64,000 nucleotides of DNA from Berghia stephanieae. Its lineage: Eukaryota; Mollusca; Gastropoda; Nudibranchia; Aeolidiidae. Each line of letters begins with the position of its first letter. Within the stretch, counting starts at the first letter, position 1. The notes beneath the pieces were generated by a model. That model did no database searches and was not told the origin of the DNA. It saw only the letters and a list, made by a program, of their open reading frames with translations. Made by a program: the position numbers and the translations under genes. Of the stretch, positions 1 to 29,239 are shown in pieces. The stretch spans positions 34,787,693 to 34,851,692 of the forward strand of contig CM067444.1 in the NCBI GenBank assembly GCA_034508935.3. Direction: 5' to 3'.

Positions 1-814
1 TTGGTATAATATTTCTTTGATAAAATTAGTTGTTTTTTTGTTTGCTATTTCAGATTATCTCGTTGATGAGTAGAATGAATGAATTTTGTTTCCATACATT
101 AAACTTCATTAAATAATACTATGACGAGGGTGATGATGATGATGATGATGATGATGATGTTGATGTTGATGATGATGATGACGATGATGATGATAATAAT
201 GATAACAATAATACTAGTAATAATAAAGATTGTAAACATTTATATTGCACCTTGCAACCCTCATGATCAAATATCTCTGTGCGCAAATAGGATGAAATAA
301 TCATTACACATATTGTAAAATACGGAAATATCAACAATCCATTATGAAATTTTTTTATAGAAGTGACTAGTTTTACTCTTTACATTGTATCTACTTTTTC
401 CCCCCATCTCATAAATAATTTTCTTTTGATTTTAAAATATATTAAAATTCAGGAGGTGGGAGTGGGGGGCAGGGTGGATGTAAACAAACACAAAACATGT
501 CTCATTCCTTAATCTTAATACAAACTAATTCATTTATTATTGATTAATATATTTCTGACTGATCAATGTCCTCAAATGTAAACTATCTATAGCTGAAAAA
601 AATCTTTCTCTGTCAGGGCCCAAAAGTATGGAACAAATTAGATAAAGAAATCAAAGACGCCCCCCCCCCTATTATCTTTGTATGTGTAGCTCCTTAGAGC
701 ACTTTTTGGATTACGTGTGCTGCTTCAATTAATTATTACAATTACATTGCATTACAAAATACAAACAAAAAGAAAAAAAGAATGTTTTAAAAAAAATTGC
801 CCTTGACTTCTGAC
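1..814. other. STK36 intron sequence with a GAT/GAC array
   Basis: Intron downstream of coding exon 11. Bases about 128-222 are an imperfect GAT/GAC/GTT trinucleotide array. The rest is AT-rich with a poly-C run near 660. No coding exon was recognised. Confidence 0.6.
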
Positions 815-17267
<16,453 letters not shown>

Positions 17268-17415
17268 GATCTCACAACTTTAGAAAAACAATCTGCAAAA
17301 TCGATAGATTTAAACTTTAAATCTCTAACCATGATTCATATACATGATGATATCATGCAACTTACAAGACTAATTTTTTTTTCTTTCTTAAAAAGCGTAT
17401 GAATTTGGAAAAGAA

Positions 17416-17506
17416 GCCCTTCAGAGCCTTTAAGCCCATGGTTCCAGAGTTTATCCCAGTTTCTGTAGCGTGAAATGGACAATAGCAGCAATTACTTGTT
17501 ATCCTT
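17416..17506 (-). repeat. SINE family A 3' fragment
   Basis: Minus-strand 3' part only (TTATCCCAGTTTCTGTAGCG). It lies about 150 bp upstream of the STK36 start codon. Confidence 0.6.
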
Positions 17507-17619
17507 TGGAGAAAGAAATGAACTTCCATTTTTATCAACCTTTTTCAGAATGTCCAATGTTTAAAAAAAAAAAAATTTGGTGACCAGGAAAGCAAGAAAC
17601 CACCAGGAAGGCCACCTCT

Positions 17620-18197
17620 ATTCACAGTAGTACTGCGAATAGTGATTTGCATTCGTATTCGTTATTCGCAGTAGTACTGCAACTAGTCATTTCAGTTATT
17701 TGCAGAAGTAGCCTTCCAGCCTAGAGCTTTATGTATAAAGGATTGGGCACAAAATATAAATAAACTATATTATTATTATTATTTTCTTTTTAATTAATTA
17801 ATTTATTATTATTATTATTTTTTTTTTTTTTTATTTTTATTTTATTTTTTTAAAAATTTATATATATTATTATTATTTTTTAAAAAGTATTAACATTATT
17901 ATTATATTGCGCTTCATTGACGATGATGATGTTTCTGTTGTTGTGTAGTGATGGTGGTGTTGATGTGGTGGTTGTGATTGTAGTGGTGGTGTTGATGTCT
18001 AGTAGAGGTGGTGATGATGACTATAAGTATAATGATGATGATGTAATGGTGGTGGTGGTTGCTGAAGTTTTGATAACAATGTGGTATCTGTGGTAGAAAT
18101 GCTGATGATGTGATGGTTGTAGTTGTAGTGTCGAAGGTAGCGATGATGTGGAGGTAGTTTATTGATGCTAACTTCTATTATTTGCAGGAGCACTGAG

Positions 18198-18275
<78 letters not shown>

Positions 18276-18280
18276 AGAGA

Positions 18281-18345
<65 letters not shown>

Positions 18346-18780
18346 TACAATAAATGGGGACAGAACTATTGTAATCAGACAGATAAGCTAATAGATTTCA
18401 GGATATGAACGAATGATCAAGTCGGAGAGGTGGGGACGGGGAATTTTTCATGGATTGGATTGGGGTAACAAAAACAAAACAAAACACAATCTTGTCAAGT
18501 TTCAGTCTTGAAGGAAAAGTTGAAAAGTTCAAAATCTCAATTCTAAGTCACACAAAATGTTTCAGTCATCCCTCCTCTTCTTTCCTTTTCAAACTAACAC
18601 ACTCTCATTCAACTTCAAGCCATTCGACCACACGCCATTTTGAACAGAAAATACAGTGTTGTGTTCAGTGAGGGGACAACGACTAAATTTCAGAGGTGGG
18701 AGAGCGCTTCTAATACTGCCAATAGTGATACCGCAATGAAATCCCTATTCGCAGTATTACTGCGAATAAGCACTTTGAAT
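17620..18780. repeat. Near-palindrome cluster with (GA)n array
   Basis: Imperfect palindromes of the type ATTCGCAGTA/TACTGCGAAT occur at about 17625-17645, 17668-17690 and 18750-18770. Between them are T/ATT-rich sequence (17763-17900), a GTG/GAT-rich stretch (17920-18150) and a (GA)n array (18197-18341). A related cluster is at 29620-30145. Confidence 0.7.
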
Positions 18781-20700
18781 CAGGAATAAGAGACAATAAT
18801 CCATCTAAAGTCCGAGGTAAGTATCAGTATCAGCTGAGTCAGTCTGATGTGGGCAAAACAGAATTTTCTCTGAAATCTTCTTCTCTGCCTCTATCAGTCA
18901 CAGTCTTTGCCCACTACCCGTACTGTGTCTCCCTGTGTTTGCGCCTATTGGAGTTAAGTTCGAATGGCTACGGGAGACTATTCAGACTCGAGTACGAATT
19001 TCCACTTTGTTAAAAAAAAAAGAAAAAAGTAAATTTAGGACCTTATTAATAATGTATAGACATAATCACCTCGCGCTTTACTCAGGTTAGTTAATTTTTA
19101 ATTAATCTACAGATAAAGATGATTCTTATTTGACATAATATCATGACTTTTTGTCTTTGGGTTTGACTTGACCTATCTATCTAAGATAGTCTTATCGACA
19201 ATAAGAACTTCGGTGTAACCAATGTAAACAACTGCAATTTGCAATGGTAGATGTCAATCGAAAATGCAATCTTCTAAAAGTAGTATATAATTTCTTACCC
19301 TCTATTCTGAGAAAAGTCTCTTTGAATTCGCGTCTATGAATATGTCAAATTAGTACTCCGAATAAAATATAAAGCCCATTTATTTCGGTTTATCACCGCT
19401 GCCACCGCATTTTCCTCCCTCCCTTCTTTTAGACTTTTAGGCTTGCATTCCTACAGTAAAGTGATGCTAGATATATAATTAGTAGTATATATATTTTTCA
19501 TATCAACATCTCTAAAATTCTTGCTGAATTTTATTTTGATAAAAATAATAGCCATCAAAATAACTTATCAATATTTTCCAACCTCTATGAGAAGTATTAA
19601 TTTATTTCCAAGGCCTTAAAACTGTTTTCATCACTACGTATACCTCTTAAAGATACATAGTAACGTATTGATTTCTTATTTCTACTAGGAACTGTGTTCT
19701 CTGTTCACCAGTGAACAGAATACACAGCTGTGTAGTCAGTACATGGGAAGAGATTATAAGGGCTAAATTGTTTGACCGAGAGCGAGAAGGTGAGGAGGCC
19801 GGCTGTTCTAGCACAGCGTAACTGTAACCGGGGTGGTGTGAGTTAAGGGTTTGAGCTCCTTTCTAGGCATAATATTTTCTTACTTTCATTTTTTTTTGGT
19901 ACTCCTTTGGCAAAAATTCATAATTTTCAACTTCAACACGTAGACATCATTCCTGGTGACTCGAGAAGTTTTATCGACTTTAACATTTTTTATTTATTCA
20001 CTTTTACCAAGGAATTCACCCATTGGAAACCGTACGGTGCTCTTATTGGCTAACCAACCAGCGGCCTCGATGAGAAAAATATCCGCCATTGAGACATGGG
20101 CTGGGATTCGCGTTACTATAGTAAACAAGCGCTGATCGGCCGTTCATGAAATCTAAGAAAATAACTTCCTGCTCGCTCGTTTAACTCAAAATTATTCAAA
20201 ACGATGTCTCTAAAATGATATAAATGTGACTTCTTAAGGTTTTTTTCACGGTCAAAACCACACAACATTCTATTAATGATTACGTCCTAGGCAAAAAGGA
20301 ATATTGACAGGTCTACCGAGAGTTGAACTCGTCAGACGACAAACATCAATGCGAAGTGAAGAGAGAGTCAAGCTCTTGTTTGTCTTGTCCTGTTCTAATA
20401 TAGAGAAACGGATAAATAGTATAGCCTCGTGTGTGAGTGGTTGCGTGTCATAGTCATGTTTTTAAATTGTTTCTGTTGCAACTTTAAATTTGGCTCACAG
20501 GAATTTCAGACACCACTCGTAGGAATTTCAATGCCGAAAGAGGAATTCCCGCACACAAGAAAGGGGAATTGGGGTGGTATTTGGCATACATATTGTATAG
20601 TATCTAGTTCTAAATAGATAACTGATTAGAATTATATTCTGATATATAAACACAATGCCAAATACAATTCCGAAGTTTCCTTGTTTCAAATGAAGTAAAG
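18781..20700. other. Upstream region of STK36, unique-looking sequence
   Basis: No exon recognised. Bases 19689-19735 form a diverged inverted copy of 30151-30199. At 20022-20130 there are two ATTGG (inverted CCAAT) motifs, a CCGCCATT element and the 12 bp palindrome TTACTATAGTAA (20113-20124), so it is a candidate promoter region, but no transcription start can be fixed. Confidence 0.3.
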
Positions 20701-20709
20701 CTCCAAAAC

Positions 20710-21977
20710 CTAATGGTAGTGATTGTAGTACTGGTGGTAGTGAGGATGATGTGGTGTTGGTGGTGGTTGTAGTTGTAGTAGTAATAGTGATGATGATGTG
20801 GTGGTGGTGATGATTGTAGTTGTAGTAGTAGTGGTAGTGATGATGATGTGGTGGTGGTTGTAGTTGTAGTAGTAGTGGTAATGGTAATGATATGGTGGTG
20901 GTGGTGGTTGTAGTAGTAGTGGTCATGATGATGATGTGGTGGTGGTGGTTGTAGTAGTAGTGGTAATGATGCGGCTATGTGGTCTAGTAATAAGACACTC
21001 GCTTTCGGATCGGAAGGTCCTGGGTTCGAGCCTCGCGCTCGGCGCATAGTTGAGTCCTTGGAAAAGGCTCTTTACTCACATTCTCTCACCGTACTCAGGT
21101 GTAAAATGAGTACCTGGCCGTTAACAGAGTTGTCTTTGTCCGAAAAATTGTATTATCGCCTAACAGGCGTCATGTCTCGTCCTACATGTTAAATGTTGAC
21201 CAGGGGACCCCTTGTAAAGCGCTTTGAGCACATTTAGTAGATATTGCACTATATAAAGCTCAATTAAAAAAAAAAATATTTCAATGATGATGATATGGTG
21301 GTGGTGCTTGCAGTAGTAGTAGTAGTGGTGATAATGTGGTGGTGGTTGTAGTTGTAGTAGTAGTGATAGTGATGATGATGTGGTGGTGGTTGTAGTAGTA
21401 ATGGTAGTGATGATGTTGTGGTGGTGGTGGTTGTAGTAGTAGTTGTAATGGTGATGATATGGTGGTGGTGGTGGTGGTTGCAGTAGTAGTGGTAGTGATG
21501 ACGATGTGGTTGTGGTGGTTGTAGTAGTAGTGATAATGGTAATGATATGGTGGTGGTGGTGGTGGTTGTAGTAGTAGTGGTCATGATGATGATATGGTGG
21601 TGGTGGTTGCAGCAGTAGTGGTAGTGATGACGATGTGGTTGTGGTGGTGTAGTAGTAGTAGCGTTATTGATAATGATGTGGTGCTGGCGGTTGTAGTAGT
21701 AGTGTTAGTGATGATATTGTGGTGGTGGTTGTAGTAGTAGAGGTAGTGATGATGATGTGGTGGTGGTTGTTGCAGTTGTAGTTGTCGTGATGATGATGTG
21801 GTGGTGGTGGTTGTAATAGTGGTGGTAGTGATAGTGTAGTAGTAGTGGTAGTGATGATGATGTGGTGATGGTGTAGTGGTAGTGATAATGATGCAGTGGT
21901 GGTGGTTGTAGTAATTGTGGTAGTGATGAAGTGGTAATGTGGTTGTAGCAGTAGTGACAGTGATGATGTGGTGGTTG
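20710..21977. repeat. GTG/GTA/GAT minisatellite, interrupted by a SINE
   Basis: 20710-20968 and 21283-21977 are built from a loose ~36-45 bp unit (GTGGTGGTTGTAGTAGTAGT, then GGTAGTGATGATGAT). The two blocks are one array split by the SINE at 20969-21270. His/Thr-rich minus-strand frames here are artefacts. Confidence 0.9.
20969..21270 (+). repeat. SINE family B, best-preserved copy
   Basis: Clear tRNA-like head (GCGGCTATGTGGTCTAGTAA, B box GGTTCGAGCC), CORE-like middle (CTCAGGTGTAAAATGAGTAC) and tail GCGCTTTGAGCACATTTAGT ending in TATATAAAGCTCAATT plus an A run. Flanked by a short AATGATG repeat that may be a target duplication, although the host array contains that word naturally. Confidence 0.85.
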
Positions 21978-22184
21978 GAAAACACATTATAGGTTATTAT
22001 AATACATGATTACACACATTCTCTAACTTCATTTTTTTGACAGCTTCATTGTGGCATAAATATACGCAACAGTTCTGAACCATTTTATTCTGGATTTTGA
22101 TATTGTTTGTTGTTTTTCTTGTGTCGTTATGTTGACATAGAGACCGAATGAATGGTAATGCTTACATTCCCAGCCCAAGATATA

Positions 22185-22440
22185 ATGGTGAAGACTTTGG
22201 ATACGAGAGACTCTTTTCGGATAAAAACCTGTGGTTTAATTTGTAATTAGGGTAAATAGACATGCATTTTAAGCTGCCTATTGTGTTTCTCTTACTTATA
22301 AAGCCCGGTTCAGGCGAGGTTGGTTTTTTTTTTTGGACAATGACGACTTTATACTTGGTGAAATTGTTCTATTCAGTCTGACATAATTTAAAGATGAGAA
22401 GTCTTCTTTACTAAAAAAAACAAAAACAGTAATGTCTTAT
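22185..22440 (+). repeat. Left arm of ~250 bp inverted repeat
   Basis: Matches the reverse complement of 26510-26755 through GACTTTGGATACGAGAGACT, GGGTAAATAGA, and ATGACGACTTTATACTTGGT, at roughly 85% by eye. The arms enclose about 4 kb filled with other insertions. Confidence 0.75.
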
Positions 22441-22496
22441 AATACTAATAGGGGATAATTAATTCCAATAGGTATTGCTGTAAGATTTTTTCCTCG

Positions 22497-22795
22497 TCCC
22501 GGAGTTGGTGGAATTTCCCTTAGGGTCGGGGTCTTGGGCTGTCTTGGGCTGGTTGTTGTTTGGTCCTCTACCTTGCTGTCTTCCTCATCGCGCTTTTATC
22601 ATTTATTATTTCCATGTTCTTGTTTTGGAACAGGATTGACACCATTTGGCTCCCCCTACCTGGAATCATATATTGGGAGGGAGATAGTTAGAGTTAGATG
22701 GCTTTGCCCAGCACTTGACTTGTCGGTGAGAAGTGATACTTTTACCTTTTTTTTTGTTTTGTTTTGTAAATCATCTCCCTGACTCTGAGAGTCTT
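22497..22795 (+). repeat. Retroposon family C fragment (5' part)
   Basis: Diverged match to the first half of the ~530 bp retroposon defined at 61303-61833, including TTTTGTAAATCATCTCCCTG at its end. Confidence 0.55.
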
Positions 22796-23319
22796 AATTA
22801 AATGAGTATGAATAACCATCTAGTACTTATCTCCCTTTTGGCGAGAAACCCCGTCTCAGCGTCGTTTGAGTTGATACTTGGTGGTCAGACATTCTGTAGA
22901 CTGCTGTTGGGACATATTTAGGTTTTATTCTTAAGTTATGTGACCCAAGACTGCAGGCATATTTAGAATCATCCTTTATCTTCTGTGTACCTTTCTCTCT
23001 TTCATTAAAACGACCGCAACTCGTCATAATCATGTCCCTTCTTGGTGGACTCTTCATGGGTCAACATCCTGATTAAACTATCTCTTTATCCCTCTATACT
23101 ATACCATTTGGATTCCGTGTCATTTACTGTCATCTCTTTCTGTCCCGTTCTTCAACGGGACCATTTGGTTTAGCATAAGTCTGGGATCTTGAAAGAAACG
23201 GCGCATTTATCATTCTCTATATTATGTTAGGTTTGATAATAATTTGCATTTGCAACCATTTGAATGTATGATATGCCAACAAAATTGTTTCAGACTACGC
23301 TCTCTACGTAGGCCTTTTA

Positions 23320-23542
23320 AATGGCGAACTTGTCCCCAGGGTGTAAACTGTCTATCATGGACAGGGAGTTCACTTGCTGTTTCTCCAATGCCATCCCCTT
23401 ATACGTTTTCCAACTTTCGGTCGTCTTGGAATAAAATTATTTGGTTTTGTACTGCCCTGACCGGAGACCTTGGCTGAGACTGAGAGGGAAGCAGTCATGT
23501 GTTTCTTTAGTTTTTGGAGATGATGTTTTTTTTCCTTGTAAG
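23320..23542 (+). repeat. Retroposon family C fragment
   Basis: Contains the family segment around TTATTTGGTTTTGTACTGCC and the poly-T/CCTTGTAA motif, after which the hAT element at 23543 begins. Confidence 0.6.
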
Positions 23543-24144
23543 CAGCGGCGTGGCATGCTTAGGCCTACAGTATAAAGTGGTCCCAGAATCAGGAGAAGAA
23601 AATGACTCACATGTTATATTTGTAATATAAAAGAAAGGGAAAAAATTAAAGAAAAGACTTACCTACATAAATAAATTTGCATGGTAATGTTTCTCTCCCT
23701 GCAAATCTTTTAAATAGTTTGTTTCTAGAAATCACGAACGGCAACTACATAGTATATCAGCTTTGTGAATTGACCAAACCATCAAAGAATTCAACCGCTT
23801 CTGTTTCATTTCGCAAGAATATTTTCACTCATACATTTATTTATTCATAAAACCAGAGGCGTTTTAACACTGGTAGAGGAACCTATTTTTAAAGTGATGT
23901 CACGAGCACTTCAAAATCGGAATGAAAGGTGTCGCGCATATTTTGTTGTTCTACCAAATACAATACCAGACTTCCAATTCGAAAAAGTAGATAAAAATCC
24001 TCAAAACTGCCATCATAAAGGGCCAAAGAAGTCCCACGTCTTCACACAAGTTGAACTTTAATATATTGATTGGAGTTTGAACACACAGGGAAATGGCTTA
24101 AGGGACACATGCAGACATTTAATAATTTAGCACTTGACGCCACT
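23543..24144 (-). mobile_element. Short non-autonomous hAT element
   Basis: Terminal repeats CAGCGGCGTGGCA (23543) and CAGTGGCGTCAAG (reverse of 24144 end). The minus strand at 23663-23830 keeps a diverged piece of the hAT dimerisation domain (RLNSLMVWSIHKADI). The rest of the transposase is missing. No clear 8 bp target duplication seen. Confidence 0.6.
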
Positions 24145-24431
24145 GATTTTGATATTATATAATAAAATCTTCATAAATCACGACATTGTACCGTAAAGCA
24201 TCTGAAAGTTGAAATTAATAACTGTAAAAGATTATAAATAGGGGAAATAAATCATATGCTTATTCTGTGTTGTTTTTTTTCAAATTGGAAAAATATTTTT
24301 TTTAGTCTTGCACATATTTGCAGGTCTGATGATAGACTCAATTATGGCTTGTTTTAACAGAGTTGTAATGGACAATATTTTGTGTTGGTTTGAGAGTCAT
24401 TACAACAATGAAGCCAGGTCATCATCATAGC

Positions 24432-26215
24432 CAGCGGCGTGGCGTATTGACGGCGAATGGTGGTGCCATGATTAGAAGAAGAAAAAATATTCTAAAACAG
24501 TGAACACGGTTAAGAGGAGAGAGCACATGTTAAAAACTCTCTTTTTTGGAAGGGTGGGGGGAGGGTCGATGGTTTCTACGAGTGGACAAAACTCACAAAA
24601 ACAAATAATTCATGAAAACATCAAGCCACAACACTGGGATACAAGTCCCGTATGAAAAGGTCTTAGTAATTATTCTTTGTCCACCATTTAAAGGATTGGT
24701 TTTGGTCGATAATGCAATCAATATGTGATAAATGTAAATCAAAAGAGAAAAAAAAAACCTATGACAGAAATTACTTACTTTTAGTACTTGTAAAGAAAAT
24801 CTGCACGGCGATGTTTCATCTCTGCAAATCTTTTTATAATGTGTTTATTGAAATTTGGAAAGGCATCTATTTCAGCTTTGTGAATTGACAGAATCATTAA
24901 CGAATTTAATCGCTCTGTGTTTCATTGAATTTCGCAAGAAATTTTTCACTCTTTTAAGGGTGCTAAAACAACGTTCAGGAGGTTAAGAATTACGATGGAA
25001 GTGGTTAAGGTCACTATAGCCTATAGATGTCCATGATTTGTCAGTGTTTGTTGTATCTGTAAAAAGTAGACAATAAAAACAAAAGAAACGTTTTTTTTTC
25101 TAAACTAACTGTGAGCCATTCATGCCTGTCATACCATGTCACTGAAAAAGAGCGTTTTCGAGATTTCCACACCTGTGTTAATTCAAAATCAGTTGGTTGG
25201 TGAGGAACTAGTCTTTTTATTTCTAATTTGTCATCTAGTGTCAATCTCCCAAACGGTCGGTGAAGTAAAGAGTCAACTTGATTCATTGCAATTCATTGTT
25301 TAACAAAACAAAACTTCAAAGTATATCTCAAATAATGGAAACCAGTGGACTACGATTAATGATTGCACAAATAAAAGGTAGATTCAGATCTTAAAGCATC
25401 ACAAAGAAAAAAATCACTCCACTTAAGTACTTAAAAAATCTAAAAACACACCAAAGTATAACTGTTGACAATCTTCGCTTTCTTTCTCTGACTCACACAA
25501 ATACACACGCACAAACAAACAAACAAAACACACACACACACACATAAATGAACACTCATACACACGTAACCATCAACTCGGCACTACAAGCAAGAAAAAT
25601 GTTGGTAAATTCGTCCACAATGCTTCGTTGCAAAGAATTACTTTATTCAATAATCGTGAAAAAGAGTTGGGAAGGGGGGGGGGGGGGGGGGTTGATATGT
25701 CATATTTTTAAGTTTTATCTTGCCTTTCTTTGCTGCTTACAAATAAACTTGACAATGATCAGTGTTTTTGACAGTTAATGTAATATTTTGGATGGCCGAA
25801 GTTACCCTAATTTGGCGCATCCCCCGTCCAACGGTGGAGCTCTCAGATCCTGGCACAAGTCGAGGGGTTTTCCGCTATTTGAAGATAGTATAATTCGACC
25901 CAGTTTCTCGCTCAATCAGCTGTAGCGATACTAATGGATAGAGCATTAACTGGAGCTTGGATTGCTTTGCACCACGGTGTTTGATTTAGTCACTACTTCG
26001 CGCAGTGATGTCACCAACACACGAGTCGGCGCAGTGCGTAATTCGGAATCTTGAATAGAGTGGAGACTAAAAAGGCAGTATGTTGTTGGCGAGTTGGCGA
26101 AAGACAGTGGAGTTAAAATTTCTCACGTTTTATTTTTAATTAAATTATGCTGTTAATGATTTTTAAAAGATTGGTACGGTGCCTGGCACCATTCGATCCA
26201 ATGGCCCCACGCCAC

Positions 26216-26217
<2 letters not shown>
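24432..26217 (-). mobile_element. Internally deleted hAT element
   Basis: Termini CAGCGGCGTGGCG (24432) and CAGTGGCGTGGGG (reverse of the 26217 end). On the minus strand, 25041-25286 encodes a TTF-zinc-finger-like N-terminal exon (RRSFSVTWYDRHEWL-type motif, here KRSFSVTWYDRHEWLTVS), and 24785-24990 keeps the C-terminal dimerisation segment (HRADFLYK end). The catalytic middle is deleted. Same terminal motif as 23543-24144 and the element from 62553. Confidence 0.7.
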
Positions 26218-26275
<58 letters not shown>

Positions 26276-26304
26276 TTTAGTATGTAGTAGTAGCAGTAGT
26301 ATAT

Positions 26305-26384
<80 letters not shown>
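26218..26384. repeat. (AGT)n and (CT)n microsatellites
   Basis: AGT array starting exactly at the hAT element's end, then a pure CT array (26307-26384). Confidence 0.95.
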
Positions 26385-26385
<1 letters not shown>

Positions 26386-26509
26386 ATATTGTTGTTTTGT
26401 TTGTTCGTTTTCGTTTCATTTTTCTCCGGACTCATTTGTTATGTACAAGGAATGCCCAAGGCAATAAATTTTGACTCAATAGCTTACTCAGTACGAAGTA
26501 CTAAACGAA

Positions 26510-26755
26510 TTAGATTTTTTAAGTAAAGACGATTTCCCATCTTTAAATTATGTCAGATTGAATGGGAACAATTTCACCAAGTATAAAGTCGTCATTGTCC
26601 CAACAAACATCGTCTGAACTGGCATTATAAGTAAGAAAAACACAATAGTCAGCTTAAAATTTTATATCTATTTACCCTTATTACAGGTGAACGAATTAAA
26701 CTACAGGCATTTTTCAGGAAAGAGTCTCTCGTATCCAAAGTCTTGAATGTGTCCT
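26510..26755 (-). repeat. Right arm of ~250 bp inverted repeat
   Basis: Partner of 22185-22440; see that entry. Confidence 0.75.
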
Positions 26756-26759
26756 AAAT

Positions 26760-27823
26760 CAAAATAATGAACGTAAAAGTAAGTAAAAGTAAATAACAAA
26801 AAAATGTTATAAGTCGATAAAACTTCTCGAACAAATTCCCGGCCATCATCAATATCCCCAAAATTGTGGCCAGAATGAACAAATTATAGAAACAAAAGAT
26901 GATCAATAAAATTAACAGGTAGATAGGTAGTGAAAATTTTAATGTAGCAATGACTATCCCGCACAAATCTTTGGGCCTCTTTTTCGCTCACGAAGTGCCT
27001 AAATTCGCGACAAAATATTGGACGAAGCCGTTTGGTATATGCTATTTTGAAAAATTAATTACCACGCTTTTTTATCAATAAACATGTCTGAAATTTGGCA
27101 CACAAGTAGTAAAGATGTCATTTAAGATTATGTCAAGCGACAAAACTTGTGCGATTACCAGAAAGCCGTTAAAAACAGATGTTTGCTCTTTTGAGTGGAA
27201 CATTTCTAAAACTATCAAGAGCAGAGATTTTGTCGCGAATAAGGTTATAGATGCACATTTCATCTATTTATGTTTCAAATTTCATCGGAATATGGTAAGC
27301 ATTTTTCACGTATTATCACAAAACATCAACCCAATTTACGCTTCAATGGGACAGCCATTTTCCCGCCCCATCGCTTGACACGCAAGTTACGTCTGCGAGG
27401 CAAGGCTGCCAGATGGCTAGACTTCCACCTGACCAAATTCGATTTAAAAAGTGACTAAAGAGATACTCGCATGGTTTTCGCTACTAAGACTGACCCCTTT
27501 AAAAACTAATGGAATTTGGCAAAACATAAAATTGAATAGACGAGGATAAATGTCACAGAGACAAAAATAAATAAATAAAATTTAATAAAAGAAATATAAT
27601 TCTATCTTTGGCCACACGCGTGGCCATCTGGCATCTCAGCAGCCAAAGCATATTTTTTTGGCATTTTAAAATTTTGTTACGTCATAGGGGTGCTAAGCTT
27701 GTCGCTCTTGTATTTTGTCTTACTAATCAGTTGATAATTCGACTTTTTAACAATCTTTGACCCCTTTGAAATAGAGTCGACCAATTTCTCTTTTCCTCAC
27801 AGTAAATAAACACACACACACGC

Positions 27824-27891
<68 letters not shown>

Positions 27892-28535
27892 AAATGACAT
27901 AAGACATGATCTCACGGAGTATTTTGATTGATAATAATTTAGCAGGCATTTTTCACATCGTTTGTGTGGGCTGTTAACACAATATAACCCTTCGGAATTG
28001 TTCCAAATGATCAATATTATGTTTATTTTAAAGCAAAATTACGGTTGACCTTAGCCATACAGCTCTAAAACAATACAAGTTTGAGCTCTTCTGATGTTTT
28101 CGCCATATTTTCTGAGAAATTTGCCCCATAATTGCCAAGTTTCAATATCATATTCCATGTATTAAACGAGATACAGCCACAAACAATATAAAACGCAGGA
28201 ATAGCGTCCCATATTTTCCGTTTTTTTTTCTCTTTGTGAGTCATCCAAATGAATTACACCTTTGAAACTGCATAACTTTTAATTTATGAATGGATTTTAA
28301 AAATTCAAATAGAATTTTACTCAGTGGAGATAGGGCTTTGATTTAAACGTTGCATTTCCCCACAAAAATAGAAAAAAAAATAATTCCATAGTTATTGCTA
28401 TTTTAATGGTTGGTGGACTATGAACAGATTTGATGATTAACAACTTTCTTCCTGGTTGAAAATAAAAAGGCGAATTGCCAGTTTGACGTTTTAAGTTCAA
28501 AGTGACAAAAGAAATTTCATTGATCAATTTGCTTT

Positions 28536-28571
<36 letters not shown>

Positions 28572-28730
28572 GGATTTGACATTTGATCACTATTTACTTT
28601 CATCTTGTGTTAAATATCACTTGATATCGACTGTTTTGGGACACAAATAACCACTGGCATTTTTCCCCAGAATATTTGGTATTTTTCACACCTAGTTTGG
28701 CATTTTGAGTAAAATCTTTCTGCCAACTTG
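26760..28730. other. Unclassified intergenic sequence with (CT)n array
   Basis: No gene recognised. Holds a CT array at 27822-27890 and poly-A at 28541-28568. Open frames at 27075-27458 show no recognisable domain. Confidence 0.4.
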
Positions 28731-28732
28731 TT

Positions 28733-28778
28733 ACATGTGTCTGGGAATAACGAAAATTGGTTATTCCCAGACAGATGT
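28733..28778. other. Strong hairpin (19 bp arms, one mismatch)
   Basis: ACATGTGTCTGGGAATAAC, an 8-base loop, then its near-exact reverse complement. A third direct copy of GTCTGGGAATAA follows at 28778. Possibly a transposon end or a MITE remnant. Confidence 0.75.
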
Positions 28779-29239
28779 CTGGGAATAATGACAGCCATAT
28801 TTTACAAAACAAAACTAGCACAACCTTATTAACATTTTCTTTCGTCCCATATTCCACTATCGCATGTAATATTAAAATTATACATTATCTATTCTCAATT
28901 CTTTTCACAATCATGCAATGTTAAAAATTAAATCAGACAGATGAAATTATTAATTATGAAAGGCAACCGCTATTCGCTAGTGTCGAGCGGAAGTCTCGAT
29001 GATACCTCAAGTCATCGGCCACCAACACTCAAAACTTCCCGAACTCGATGACCAAGGAAAAGTCGGGAATTCCCGAGAAGTAGCACTTCAACTGAGCTTT
29101 GGATGGCTTTTTTTGTATTAAAACTTAAAATACATTAAATAAATTCACTTTGTATAATAATAAAACATTGATACCTATAACCATTTTGATCTATTTACGA
29201 CGTTTGTGTTTTGTTAGCTGTTTAAAATATGATATAACG

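Noticed and set aside
20111-20126. RFX X-box for a ciliary gene promoter (GTTACTATAGTAAAC)
   Set aside because: The 12 bp palindrome is real, but an extra A spoils the right half-site of the X-box consensus, and it lies 2.8 kb from the STK36 start codon.
20971-21045. Functional tRNA gene
   Set aside because: tRNA-like with A and B boxes, but it is the head of a repeated SINE whose other copies share the same body and tail.
20528-21985. His/Thr/Tyr-rich minus-strand frames over 100 codons
   Set aside because: Translation of the GTG/GTA/GAT minisatellite in several frames at once.
27115-27458. Overlapping plus-strand frames near 27.2 kb as a small gene
   Set aside because: No domain, no splice evidence and frames overlapping on both strands; likely part of an unclassified repeat.
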